Assembly (NCBI GenBank): GCA_046154185.1
Contig: JBJXGE010000090.1
Span: 1-36,101 of the forward strand
DNA from: JBJXGE01 sp046154185
GTDB taxonomy: Bacteria > Planctomycetota > UBA8108 > UBA1146 > JAJFFE01
Reading direction: 5' to 3'
DNA length: 36,101 bases
The notes beneath the pieces are model-generated. The model searched no databases. It saw nothing but the letters and a program-made list of their open reading frames with translations, and was not told the DNA's origin. This document shows, piece by piece, positions 1 through 8,683 of the stretch; position 1 is the stretch's first letter; each line of letters opens with the position of its first letter. Both the position numbers and the translations under genes were made by a program.

Positions 1-1
1 C

Positions 2-1093
2 GCGCTCTTGGCGGCGCTGAGTGCTGGATACAACCAGGACATTCTGGTCGGCAACGACTTCACCGACCGCTACGTGCTCTCCGCGACCGACCTCGCCGGC
101 GCCAACTCGGGCGCGATCTGGCGCAACGATCCGCTGGCCATTCCGGCGGGCGTGGGTGAGCTCGATCACATTCACGGCAACTTCTACAACACGAACGCGG
201 GCTTCGGTAAGGTCCTCGTTCAGTCGTGGGAGTTCGGTGGCTACGCTGGTAGTCAGGACGCTTTGGCCGCGGCTTACATCGCCGCGCTCCAACCGACGGC
301 GCCGCCGGCCGCGATCAGCGGCTTGAGCTGCAGCTACGCTGCTGGCTCGGCGAACGCGAGCTGGACCAACAACGGCACCTACGACGAGATTCGCGTCTAC
401 GTCGACGGTCTGTTGGTCCAAACGCTCGGCGGTGGGGCAACCAGTGCCTCTGTCGTGACGGCGACGGACATCCAGCTCTGCATCGAGCCGTTCACGTTGC
501 GCGCTGGCGTTGGTGCGCAAGTCTGCTGCGACATCGGTCGCCCGCCGTCCGCGGTCACTGACCTGGCCTGCGTGCTCGGCGCGGGTGGCGCGGATGTTTC
601 TTGGACGAATACCAGCACCTACGATGCGATCAACGTCTACGTCGATGGCTTGCTCGCGCAAACCCTCCCGGGTGGCGCGGTCATGACCTTCGTGGCGACG
701 TCGGTCGATATCGAAATCTGCATCGAGCCCGTCACCACCGCGGGTGGCGCGGGTGCGCAGGTCTGCTGCAACTTTACGTCGCTGCCGTCCGTCATCGCTG
801 GTGACCTCGACGGTACTTCCACCATTACGATCGGCGACTCGATCATCATTCTGAGCGCGCTGTTCCCTCCGGCTCCTCCGGGTCCGCTTGGCGGGTTCTC
901 GACGCTCGACGGGTGTCCGGCGGCTTTCGATTGCAACAGCGATAATCTGGTCAACATCGCCGACCCGATTTACTTGCTGTCGTGGACTTTCGCCGGAGGC
1001 CCACCACCGCCGTCGTGGCCCGGCGGGCTGCCGGACTGCCATCTGGCGAGCATCATTCTCGGGTGCTTGTTCCCACCGGGAACCTGTCCGTAG
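2..1093 (+). CDS. Secreted protein fragment with two Fn3-like repeats and a dockerin-like C-terminus (5' truncated)
   Basis: The reading frame is open to the left window edge, so the true start and any signal peptide lie outside. A TTG at position 8 is not a convincing start. The first ~95 visible residues match no family I recognise. Two ~80-residue repeats follow (roughly visible residues 98-178 and 179-258). Each has an AxWTN strand, a YDxIxVYVDGLL(V/A)QTL strand and a cysteine-bearing end (CIEP then AQVCC), which suggests tandem fibronectin-III-like beta sandwiches. The last ~100 residues hold two Ca-loop-like segments (GDLDGTSTITIGD and DCNSDNLVNIADPIYLLS) with proline-rich ends and paired cysteines, typical of planctomycete dockerin-like tails. 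It is probably an exported, surface or extracellular-complex protein. Enzymatic function cannot be inferred because the N-terminus is missing. A terminator follows 45 bases after the stop. Confidence 0.8.
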   Translation, partial: ALLAALSAGYNQDILVGNDFTDRYVLSATDLAGANSGAIWRNDPLAIPAGVGELDHIHGNFYNTNAGFGKVLVQSWEFGGYAGSQDALAAAYIAALQPTAPPAAISGLSCSYAAGSANASWTNNGTYDEIRVYVDGLLVQTLGGGATSASVVTATDIQLCIEPFTLRAGVGAQVCCDIGRPPSAVTDLACVLGAGGADVSWTNTSTYDAINVYVDGLLAQTLPGGAVMTFVATSVDIEICIEPVTTAGGAGAQVCCNFTSLPSVIAGDLDGTSTITIGDSIIILSALFPPAPPGPLGGFSTLDGCPAAFDCNSDNLVNIADPIYLLSWTFAGGPPPPSWPGGLPDCHLASIILGCLFPPGTCP

Positions 1094-1137
1094 TTGTAGC
1101 GCTTCGGCGCTCCAGCATCGGACACAATTCGGAACTT

Positions 1138-1176
1138 GCGGGGTGGTCGCTGACGCGGCCACCCCGCTTTTTTTTT
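1138..1176 (+). terminator. Rho-independent terminator after the dockerin-tailed gene
   Basis: GCGGGGTGG (1138-1146) pairs with CCACCCCGC (1159-1167), and a run of nine T follows at once (1168-1176). This is a classical intrinsic terminator for the + strand gene ending at 1093. Confidence 0.92.
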
Positions 1177-1247
1177 CAACAAACAGCGCGGTGCTTTTCG
1201 CCTTCCGAGCTTCGGCACTCGGCGCGTGAGACTATTCCGCTTAAGGA

Positions 1248-1289
1248 AGGTCTGACCCCGCGGAGTAGGGGGAGTGCAGGGCCAGACCT
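1248..1289 (-). terminator. Hairpin downstream of batE, possible terminator of the Bat operon
   Basis: AGGTCTG (1248-1254) is repeated inverted as CAGACCT (1283-1289). Allowing G-U pairs, the stem extends inward to about 12 bp. It lies about 100 bases past the batE stop in the direction of transcription. There is no clear T-run after it on the minus strand, so termination is an inference and the hairpin could have another role. Confidence 0.35.
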
Positions 1290-1387
1290 CGGGGGGCAGA
1301 AAGGTGTCGTGTGCGGGCACGACCCGCGACGTTCTAACGGCGCTGCGTAAGGGGAATGTGTAGCCTCGGTGAGTTTTCGTAACGGTG

Positions 1388-2284
1388 TCACTTGCTGGCT
1401 TCGGCGGGTTGCACTTCTGCCGGTTGCACTTCTGCTAGTTGCACTTCTGCTAGTTGCACTTCTGCCAGTTGCGCAGCGTCGAGCCAGGCGGTGCGACCGT
1501 TGGGGATCGCGATGCGTCGCCAATTTTCGCGGCATTCGAGGATGGCGACTTCGGTTCCGCTCGGCAGCGGCTCGGCAAACGCGCGCTGCGCGGCGGGCGC
1601 ATCCGCGGCGCGCGCGATCGCTTCATCCGCGATCACCACGGCGGAAGTCTGCGATGGCTCGAGCGATTCGACGACGAGCGACGCGACCAACGCCAGCCAA
1701 ACCGCGAGCGGCACGAGCGCGAGCGTGCGCAGACCTCCGCGGTTGTAGCGCAGCGCCGCGGCGAAGAGGAGCGCGGCGAGCACGAACGCGACGCCCGCGC
1801 GCAGCTCACGTTCCGCGCGCGTCAGCGTGTGGTGCCAAAAGAAAAACGAATCGACGACACTCGATCGTGGTTCGACGCGAGTCCACGCCGGCAAGAGTGT
1901 GCGCGCCTGCTCGAGATTCTGTCGCGCGCGCCGATGCGACGGCGCCACTTCGAGTGCGCGGCGATACGCGAGAACTGCGGGGCCGAGTCGTTCGCACTGA
2001 AGCGCGGCGTTGCCGAGGTTCACATAGAGATCCGCGCTCGCGCTCCCGTGCGCGGCGACGACACTTTCGGCCACGCTTTCGAACAAGACGAGTGCGCGGC
2101 TGAAGTGTGCCAGTCGCGTATCGCGATCCGTTGTCTCGAGGCCGGCTCGATAGGCGGCTTGTGCATCCGCGAGGAATTGCGGTGCGTCGATGTCCCGTGC
2201 TGAAACGGTGAAGGTCGCGACGCACAACCAAAATACCGTCAGCGCCGAAACGACGCGCGCGCGGCGACAGTTGGTCGACATCAT
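1388..2284 (-). CDS. batE: BatE-like TPR and SH3-domain protein
   Basis: A 298-residue protein closing the Bat operon. A signal-like segment (about 7-29, ending VSA) leads into a TPR-like helical region with LYVNLGNAALQ and LAYRRALEVAPSHRRARQNLEQAR. Two hydrophobic segments follow in the middle, then an SH3b-like domain near the C-terminus (GTEVAILECRENWRRIAI...AWLDAAQL). This TPR-TM-SH3 layout is that of BatE, an accessory protein of the Bacteroides-aerotolerance (Bat) system. The start chosen is ATG 2284: it has GGAGG seven bases upstream (2292-2296) and overlaps the batD stop as ATGA, whereas the frame could otherwise extend to 2332. The C-terminus is a run of AEVQL/AEVQP pentapeptides coded by a 15-bp tandem repeat, an unusual feature whose copy number may vary. 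Family assignment is good; the exact role of BatE is poorly known. Confidence 0.82.
   Translation of the reverse strand: MMSTNCRRARVVSALTVFWLCVATFTVSARDIDAPQFLADAQAAYRAGLETTDRDTRLAHFSRALVLFESVAESVVAAHGSASADLYVNLGNAALQCERLGPAVLAYRRALEVAPSHRRARQNLEQARTLLPAWTRVEPRSSVVDSFFFWHHTLTRAERELRAGVAFVLAALLFAAALRYNRGGLRTLALVPLAVWLALVASLVVESLEPSQTSAVVIADEAIARAADAPAAQRAFAEPLPSGTEVAILECRENWRRIAIPNGRTAWLDAAQLAEVQLAEVQLAEVQPAEVQPAEASK
1409..1468. repeat. 15-bp minisatellite (4 copies) inside the 3' end of batE
   Basis: Four adjacent copies of TTGCACTTCTGCYRG (1409-1423, 1424-1438, 1439-1453, 1454-1468) differ only at the two bases Y and R. Read on the minus strand they encode repeated AEVQ(L/P). Degenerate partial copies flank the array. 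Because the unit is a multiple of three, copy-number change would keep the frame. Confidence 0.95.
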
Positions 2285-4113
2285 CTCGCCGCCTCCGTAA
2301 TTCGTTGCGCGAGTTCTTCGGCGCGTGCGCACAGCTCCGCAATTTTCCGTTCGTCGGGGACAACGCCGGCGGGCGCATAGATCACCGCTTCGCAGTCGGC
2401 GAGAAAGGTGTCGATCTCTGGCCCGCGCGCCGCGGGTACGCTCGCGAGCATCGCGCGCAACGCGGTGGCAATCTCACTCACGGCGGCTGCGCCGCGCGTG
2501 CGCCGTGCGCCACGCAGACGTTCGAGCTCGACGCCGAGCGCGCGCTTTTGTTCGACGATACGCGGATCGCGCTCAGCGCGGCGGCGGCCGAGTACCGCGA
2601 GGCCGATGAAGCCACACGAAAGCGCGTAGAGCGCAACGACGACGGCGCGTCGCGCGCCGCCGTCGCCACCCGCGCTCAACAGCACGGCTCGGTCGGTCGC
2701 GAGGCTCAGATCGGCGCCGCTCAAGCTGAAAGTCGTTTTGCTCGTCGTCACGTTCGGACTCGCGCCGCTCGCCGGCGGCTCCGTGCGCGGCACATCATTC
2801 GATGGCGCTCCAGTGACAACGCTCGCCGCGCCGATGGTCTCACCCTCCCGCACCTGGAGCGCGATCGGCAGCGAGCGCGCGGTTTCGTATTTGCCTTGTT
2901 CGGGATCGAACCACGAGAACGCGAGCGGTGGCACCTCTCGAACGCGCTCGCTCAAGACGCGGACCGTCGCCTCAAACACTCTCTGACCGTCCTCGATCCG
3001 GCCCGGGACTTCCTCGGTCGGCAAGCGAAACAATTTCGAATCGAGTCCGCCATCGGCGTCGAGCGGCGGCAACTCGATACTCTCGAGTTGACCATTGCCG
3101 CGCACCCGCACGGTGAGCCGAATCGGATCCCCCGCCTTCACGACGCTGCGATCGGCGCTCACCTCGATCGCGAACCCGGTGCCGATCGCACCGCTGAAAC
3201 TCGCCGGCCGACCGACGCGCGGCAGCTCGGCCACCTCGAGTTCGCGCGCGAGGTCCCGCGTCATTACCTTGCGCGTCGCCGCCGGCTGACGCCCAAAAAA
3301 ATCTTGGCGCCAACGCGTGACTTCATTGAGGACGATGGTAGCCGGCGCGAGTTCGAACTTGCCGGCCCGCCGGGCGATCACGGATCGCTCCGCGCGAATC
3401 AGCACCCACGGCGTGGCGCCTTGGCGATATGGCTCAATCGTGACGCCGAGTTTCAAGCCGCCAGCGGAAGTCTCGCACTCGATGATCTTGCCGCGCTCGA
3501 GCGGCGTCTCATCGATGAAGTCGAACGCGCTCACCATGCCGAACAGTGGCACCGTCAACGAATAGTCGCCCTGATTCTCAAGGAGCGAGTTCTCTAGACG
3601 CCATTCGAGCGCAATCTTCACGCGCTGACCGGGGATGATCGGCTTCTCCGGCAACACGAGCTTGAGTTCCATGCGGTCGCTTTGACTGAGTTCCTCGACG
3701 CGCACGGAACCCTTTTGACTCTGGCGCTTCACTTCGTTTGGCGTGCCGGCGGCTTGCGTCACGACGAAGGGACCGACTTCGTAGAGCCCGGGCTTGCTCG
3801 CGATCAACGCGTAGCTGTAGGTCAACGTGATCACGCGTTTCACGACCCCATTGAAGTTCGTGATCTGCTGACTCGAACTCACGCCGCCCTGCCGCTCGAT
3901 CGTGCAACCGTCCGGCGCGACGACTTCGATGAACGGCTCAGGATCGACTTCGAAGCCGAGGAGCTGCAGGCTCAGCAGCGTCGGCACGCCGGCGAAGTAC
4001 GGTCCCTTCTCCATCGTCAGTTTCACTTGCTGCGCCGTCGACACGCGTGGAAACGCGCAGACCGCCGCCAGCGCGCAAACGAACAGCAGGATCTGACTGC
4101 GACGAACGACCAT
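2281..4113 (-). CDS. batD: BatD-like oxygen-tolerance protein
   Basis: A 610-residue exported membrane-anchored protein. The N-terminus is a signal peptide (hydrophobic stretch from about residue 7, likely cut after VSTA). A long beta-rich region follows, with the BatD pattern: KGPYFAGVPTLLSLQL, LPEKPIIPGQRVKIALEW, and later FAIEVSADRSVVKAGDPIRLTVRVRGNGQLESI, which resembles the repeated Ig-like strands of BatD. A single transmembrane helix lies near residues 485-505, followed by a charged cytoplasmic tail. I prefer ATG 4113: it shares one base with the stop of the upstream gene (TGATG) and has AAGGA six bases before it. GTG 4116 and TTG 4119 are alternatives. BatD proteins are thought to work beside the VWA proteins BatA and BatB in the periplasm; the biochemical role is unknown. 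Confidence 0.87.
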   Translation of the reverse strand: MVVRRSQILLFVCALAAVCAFPRVSTAQQVKLTMEKGPYFAGVPTLLSLQLLGFEVDPEPFIEVVAPDGCTIERQGGVSSSQQITNFNGVVKRVITLTYSYALIASKPGLYEVGPFVVTQAAGTPNEVKRQSQKGSVRVEELSQSDRMELKLVLPEKPIIPGQRVKIALEWRLENSLLENQGDYSLTVPLFGMVSAFDFIDETPLERGKIIECETSAGGLKLGVTIEPYRQGATPWVLIRAERSVIARRAGKFELAPATIVLNEVTRWRQDFFGRQPAATRKVMTRDLARELEVAELPRVGRPASFSGAIGTGFAIEVSADRSVVKAGDPIRLTVRVRGNGQLESIELPPLDADGGLDSKLFRLPTEEVPGRIEDGQRVFEATVRVLSERVREVPPLAFSWFDPEQGKYETARSLPIALQVREGETIGAASVVTGAPSNDVPRTEPPASGASPNVTTSKTTFSLSGADLSLATDRAVLLSAGGDGGARRAVVVALYALSCGFIGLAVLGRRRAERDPRIVEQKRALGVELERLRGARRTRGAAAVSEIATALRAMLASVPAARGPEIDTFLADCEAVIYAPAGVVPDERKIAELCARAEELAQRITEAAR

Positions 4114-7100
4114 CACCAATCCTTGTCCACCGGCTGACCGCGGCCGCCCTGATTCTTGCGAGCATTTTCTCGGCGACGTTCCGCCTCGCGGTCCCGTACA
4201 CCCTGCAAAGCTTGTTGCACGTCGGCGTCTTGCTGCTCGGCTTCTTGCGGTTCGCCCTCTTCAGGATTCTGCTGCTGCTGATCTTGCTGTTGCTGCGGAT
4301 CCTGTTGCTGTTGATCTTCCGGCTTCGGCGGTTCGAGCAGCAGAATTGCTTTCACGAGTTGCTCGAGGGCGGCCGTCTGTTTGGTGCGTGCGGTCTCCAC
4401 TTGCGCGGGCGTCGCGACCAGGTCCGCTTGCGCGCCGAGCATCTCTGTACTCGCGGCCGACACCAACTCGCCGGCGCGCGCGAGACGATCGGCTTCTTCC
4501 TTCGCTTGTTGCGGATTCGCGCCGGCCGGCGCGCCGCTACTCTGACTTCCGGCTTGGGCCTGTTGTCCGACTTGCACACTCTGCTCGACGAGCGCCTTAC
4601 CGATTTCGGTCGTGATCGCCGCGAGTTCCGCTTGTCGCGGGCCGAGCGGACCGAGCTTTGGCAGCGCCTCGTCAGGCGCCGTTGTCATCAGCGCCGCGAC
4701 GTCTTGCGTCTCGTCGCCGAGTTCGCCTTGGCGCACGGCAGTATCTTTCAGTAACTCGACGACGGAAAGAAACAGCCGGCGGAGGTCGGCCAGTTGTTGG
4801 ACGGCGCGGAGGCTCGCTTCGTGCGCCGCATTCGCATCGTAGGGGCGCGGCGGCGTCGCGTGGTCGTCGCCGAGCCAGTTGCGCGTGTGTTCGAGCGCCG
4901 AGCGCGCCGGGCTGAGCATTTCTTTCGCCAACTTGTAGCGTTGCTCCTCCATCGCGTGCGGATCGGGTTCGGTGGGTGGCGGCGGCGGTGCGCTGGGATC
5001 AGGCTTGGCCGCGGCGAGTTTCGCGAGTTCTTCGTCGAACAGACCGTCGAGCCGCCCGCCGCGCGCAATATTCTTGTCTTCGAGCTCGCGCAACGCCGGC
5101 AACAACTCGTCGATCGTCACGCCGGCCGGCAACTGTTTGACGTCGAAAGCCGGTGAGATCGTTTGCGTGAGTTGTCGCTGTTCTCGGTACATGGCTTCGA
5201 TCAACGCGCGAACATCGAAGAAGCATTCCCGCGCCGCGACGAGCCGCACGAGTCCCTCCTGTTGCGAGGTGCAACTCGCCGGGAACTGCTCGGCCTGCAG
5301 CGACTCGAGCGCGGCGCGGTACGCAGCGAGTCCCGCTTCGATGTGCGGCTGCGCCTCGCGCGCTTGTGCGAAGAACTTCTCGCGCGCGGCGGCCTCTTCC
5401 GCTTGCTGCGGGTCCATGTTCGGCGGCGTGACGCCAGCCGCGCCGCCGTCGGCCGCATCTTTATCGAGTCCGGCCTTGAGTCGTTGCGCGAGTTCATCCG
5501 TCCGTTCGATCACCCCGTCTAATCCATCTTCGAGATAGTTCGGCGTCAACCACGGCGGCGCGGCCGGCCGCTGGGTCGATTCCGGCGACTCGAGGCTGAC
5601 CCGCGCCGCGGTGAGCGCTCCGCTGTGGCGCAATACTTCCATGCCGTCGGCGATGATTACGCCGAGCAACTGCAGCGGATCGCGCAACTGGTCGCGCGCG
5701 CGCTTGAGCGCGGTGAGCGCGGCCGACGCGCGTTGACAGGCGCCGCTCGAATCGGTGAGCCGCAAGAGTCGCCGCACCTGCCCGAGTCGTTCACTCGCGC
5801 GCGTCGAAAGCGTCAAGAGGTTGGTTAGTTGCACTTCGCGCACTTCGTCGGCGGGCTCGCGCGTGCTCGCCTCTTTGCCCTTGAGCACTTCGACCTCGGC
5901 GCTCGCGTCCGTACACAGCACCGTGAGGTCCGTGAGAATCTTGCGCTCTTCCGTCGCGTGCGCTCGAAATTCGCGATCGAACGATTCCACCTGCGTCGGA
6001 TCCGCGAGCCCAGCAATACGTTCCACCATTTGGCAGAGCGCGGAGATGAGCGCGCGTTGCCGTTCGATGAGCGCGTCGAGGCGCGCCGCGTAATCTTGAT
6101 CGTTTTGCTGGCGCAGTTGATCGCGGAGCGCGAGCGCATCGCGCAACGCGACTTCGAGATTGTGCCGCGCGTCGGCATTCTTCGCTTGGAGCCGCACGGC
6201 TTCTCGAAACCAGTTGGCGGCGGCGTCGAGCGCATCGAGCGCCTCCGCCGGTTTCTCCTTCAACAGCGATTGCGCCCGTTGCGCCGCGGCCATGCCCAAG
6301 TTGTAGGTCGCGCGAAAGCGCACTTCGACATCGAGTCCCGCTTGTTCGCGGGCGGCGGCGAACATCGCTTCGGCGCGCTCGAGCGTGTCGCTCGCGAGCG
6401 CGCTGATTCCGGTGTTGTACGCGACGCGCGCGTTCTTCGGCGGCGTCTCCGCCGGCGTTACCTCCGCGGGCGTTGCAGCGTCAGGTGTTTCCGGTGCGAC
6501 GGGGGATGATTCCGCGGTCGCGGGACTGGGCGGCGTCTGCGCGTGCGAAACCGACATCGATGGCGACGCAAGCGTGAGCAGCACAATTAGCAGTGCGGCG
6601 GTTCCGCGCCGGCGCGCGGTGCTCGCTTCGTTTGTCGAGCCGGCGTTTGCCGTCGCGCGCGCGCGCGTTTGCATTTGCGCTCCGCTCGTGGCCACTGCAA
6701 CCGCCGCGAGCAGCGTCACGAGCGCCGCCAACAGCGCCAACTGAAAACCTTCCTTCCGCACTTCGCGGCCGCGGCCATCGAGTTTTCCGCGCGTGAGTGG
6801 CGCGATGTGGCTGCGATAGATGGACTCGAGATCGAGGACGCCCGTGCCGGCCGGCACGTACACGCCTTCCGTCTCGAGCGCGATCTTGCGCAATATCTCG
6901 CCGTTCAGGCGCGTGCGAATCGGGGCGCCATCCGCATCGCGGTGCAGCGTGCGCGCGCCGGTGTTCGGATCCGTGACATAGATCTCGCTGCCGTTGGCTT
7001 CGTCGCCGAAACCTATCGCGATGATTTTGACTCCTTTCTCGGCGGCTTTTTTCGCGGCGTCGACGGCGTAGGAGTCGTGATCTTCGCCATCCGTGATGAG

Positions 7101-7688
7101 CAAGATCGACCGCGAAACATCGGAAGTGTCACCGAAGGCCTCGACGGCTTTTGCAAGCGCTTCGCCGATCTGCGTCCCACCACGTGGGGCGCTGCCAGGT
7201 CCGGCCTCGTCGAGCGCGAGCCGCAAGAAACCGAGGTCGGGCGTCAATGGACAAAGCACCGTCGCTTTACCGGCAAAACCGACGAGGCCGACGTGGTCGT
7301 CGACCAGATACGAGAGCAAATCCACGATCTCACTTTTCGCGCGACTCAAGCGATTCGGCGCTGTGTCAGCCGCGAGCATCGACTTCGAGACGTCGAGGCA
7401 AATCATAATCTCCGTGCCGGCGCGCGGTGTTTCGACATATTCGAGGCCCCATTGTGGCCGCATGAGCGCCAGCACGAGACAGGCGACGGTCAGTCCGAAC
7501 AGCAGTTGCCCCGCGACGCGGCGCTGACGGCTCGGCTGCCGCACGAGTCGGAGTTGCATGGTGCGCGTAAGAAACCGCTCGAGCGCGCCCGCGCCGCGAC
7601 TATCAAGCACGAACAGCACGACGACAACCACCGGCGCGAGCCACAAGAGATGCACGAGCGCCGGTGCGGCGAAAATGAAATCTTTCAC
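4113..7688 (-). CDS. batB-batC: BatB-BatC fusion: VWA-domain membrane protein joined to a large TPR protein
   Basis: One uninterrupted frame of 1191 residues combines two proteins that are usually separate. Residues 1-335 are BatB: TM helices near 8-28 and 58-76, a VWA domain whose metal-binding MIDAS motif is DVSKS (99-103), LLITDGED at about 196-203, and a TM near 315-335. A second hydrophobic segment (360-378, then SHAQ) looks like a signal peptide. Residues ~420-520 carry TPR-like helices (ARVAYNTGISALASDTLERAEAMF; ADARHNLEVALRDA). A long helical region and a glutamine-rich, highly charged tail ending KDW, typical of BatC, complete it. The BatC part (~800 residues) is much longer than usual. 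GTG 7688 is chosen as start because AGGAGG lies five bases upstream (7694-7699) and it overlaps the batA stop as GTGA. A possible internal start exists at 6674. Confidence 0.87.
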   Translation of the reverse strand: MKDFIFAAPALVHLLWLAPVVVVVLFVLDSRGAGALERFLTRTMQLRLVRQPSRQRRVAGQLLFGLTVACLVLALMRPQWGLEYVETPRAGTEIMICLDVSKSMLAADTAPNRLSRAKSEIVDLLSYLVDDHVGLVGFAGKATVLCPLTPDLGFLRLALDEAGPGSAPRGGTQIGEALAKAVEAFGDTSDVSRSILLITDGEDHDSYAVDAAKKAAEKGVKIIAIGFGDEANGSEIYVTDPNTGARTLHRDADGAPIRTRLNGEILRKIALETEGVYVPAGTGVLDLESIYRSHIAPLTRGKLDGRGREVRKEGFQLALLAALVTLLAAVAVATSGAQMQTRARATANAGSTNEASTARRRGTAALLIVLLTLASPSMSVSHAQTPPSPATAESSPVAPETPDAATPAEVTPAETPPKNARVAYNTGISALASDTLERAEAMFAAAREQAGLDVEVRFRATYNLGMAAAQRAQSLLKEKPAEALDALDAAANWFREAVRLQAKNADARHNLEVALRDALALRDQLRQQNDQDYAARLDALIERQRALISALCQMVERIAGLADPTQVESFDREFRAHATEERKILTDLTVLCTDASAEVEVLKGKEASTREPADEVREVQLTNLLTLSTRASERLGQVRRLLRLTDSSGACQRASAALTALKRARDQLRDPLQLLGVIIADGMEVLRHSGALTAARVSLESPESTQRPAAPPWLTPNYLEDGLDGVIERTDELAQRLKAGLDKDAADGGAAGVTPPNMDPQQAEEAAAREKFFAQAREAQPHIEAGLAAYRAALESLQAEQFPASCTSQQEGLVRLVAARECFFDVRALIEAMYREQRQLTQTISPAFDVKQLPAGVTIDELLPALRELEDKNIARGGRLDGLFDEELAKLAAAKPDPSAPPPPPTEPDPHAMEEQRYKLAKEMLSPARSALEHTRNWLGDDHATPPRPYDANAAHEASLRAVQQLADLRRLFLSVVELLKDTAVRQGELGDETQDVAALMTTAPDEALPKLGPLGPRQAELAAITTEIGKALVEQSVQVGQQAQAGSQSSGAPAGANPQQAKEEADRLARAGELVSAASTEMLGAQADLVATPAQVETARTKQTAALEQLVKAILLLEPPKPEDQQQQDPQQQQDQQQQNPEEGEPQEAEQQDADVQQALQGVRDREAERRRENARKNQGGRGQPVDKDW
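4269..4316. repeat. Glutamine-codon low-complexity tract in the BatC part
   Basis: CAG/CAA-rich tract on the minus strand encoding D-QQQQ-DP-QQQQ-D-QQQQ. Such Q-rich tails are common in BatC-type proteins. It is a simple-sequence stretch and could vary in length in steps of three. Confidence 0.85.
6672..6683 (-). promoter_or_regulatory. Possible internal ribosome binding site and ATG for a separate BatC product
   Basis: Inside the batB-batC gene an in-frame ATG (6674-6672, Met339) is preceded by GGAG (complement of 6680-6683) at a spacing of five bases. The 45 residues that would follow have arginines, a hydrophobic core and a VSHAQ end, which is the layout of a signal peptide. The site could allow BatC to be made on its own as well as in the fusion. 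This is an inference from sequence only. Confidence 0.4.
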
Positions 7689-8683
7689 GGCAGCCTCCTC
7701 AGCAACGTGCCGCCAGCGATGATCGCCGCCACGATGAGCCCGAGCGCTGCTTGCGTCCAACGCTCGAATTCTTCGTGGAACTGCAGGTATTTGATCTCGG
7801 TGACTTCGCTGCGCTCGAGGCGATCGATTTCGTCGTAGACTTGCTGGAGCCCCTTGCGATCGCCAGCATGAAAATACTGTCCACCGGTTTCGACCGCGAT
7901 GCGCCGCAGCGTCTTCTCGTCGATGCGCGACTGCGTTGGTACGGCTTGCATGCGGCCGCTCGCGACCTGCACCATCACATGCGCTTCGCCGGTGCCGCCG
8001 ACGCCGATGGTGTGCACTTTGATGTCGAGTTCTTTCGCCAGCGTCGCGGCTTGCGTAGGACTGATTTCGCCAGCGTTGTTCTCACCATCCGTAAGGAGAA
8101 TGGCGACTCGCGATTTGACCTCTTGCCGGCGCAGTCGTTCGAGCGCGAGCGCGAGTCCTTCCCCGATGGCGGTGCGGCCGCGCTCGTCTTCCTCGACGGG
8201 TATCTCCAAGTCTTTGACGATGAGCTTGAGGCTCGAGTGATCGAGCGTCAGCGGACAGAGCCCATCGGCGTAGTGCGCGAAACCGACGAGGCCGATGTAG
8301 TCTTGCGGCCGCCCATCGACGAACTCCTGAAAGACGTCTCTCACGAGCTCGAGCCGGGTCTCTTTATTGCCGGAGTCGATCGCGAGCATGGATCCCGAGC
8401 GGTCGAACACCATCATGATCGCGATGCCCTCGCGTTTGATTTTGGTCGTCGAATCGCCCGTTCGTGGTCCCGCGAGGGCGACCACAATGCAGAGCGTCGC
8501 TCCCGCCAACAACAAAGCTGGCAGCCGCGCGAGCCGCACGCGCAACGACCGCGGGGCGCCGCCCACTAGTTCAAACGTTGAATACGTGAGCGTCGCCGGG
8601 AGTCGCGCCGCGAGCAAGTACACGATGGGCGCTAACACTCCGAGCAACAGGAAGAACGGATCGCGCAGCTCCCAACTAGACAC
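7685..8683 (-). CDS. batA: BatA-like VWA-domain membrane protein
   Basis: A 332-residue inner-membrane protein. TM helices lie near residues 11-27 and 53-71, followed by a VWA domain with the MIDAS motif DRSGS (94-98), a TAIGEG turn (threonine of the MIDAS) and ILLTDGENN, and a final TM close to the C-terminus. TM-TM-VWA-TM is the layout of BatA/BatB. Start GTG 8683 is preferred: GGGAGG lies six bases before it and it overlaps the stop of the upstream gene by eight bases (stop at 8676). The frame runs upstream to 8833, but that part is unlike BatA and would overlap the neighbour more. The stop overlaps the start of the batB-batC gene. VWA proteins of this operon type are thought to be partners of MoxR ATPases; their substrates are not known. 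Confidence 0.9.
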   Translation of the reverse strand: MSSWELRDPFFLLLGVLAPIVYLLAARLPATLTYSTFELVGGAPRSLRVRLARLPALLLAGATLCIVVALAGPRTGDSTTKIKREGIAIMMVFDRSGSMLAIDSGNKETRLELVRDVFQEFVDGRPQDYIGLVGFAHYADGLCPLTLDHSSLKLIVKDLEIPVEEDERGRTAIGEGLALALERLRRQEVKSRVAILLTDGENNAGEISPTQAATLAKELDIKVHTIGVGGTGEAHVMVQVASGRMQAVPTQSRIDEKTLRRIAVETGGQYFHAGDRKGLQQVYDEIDRLERSEVTEIKYLQFHEEFERWTQAALGLIVAAIIAGGTLLRRLP

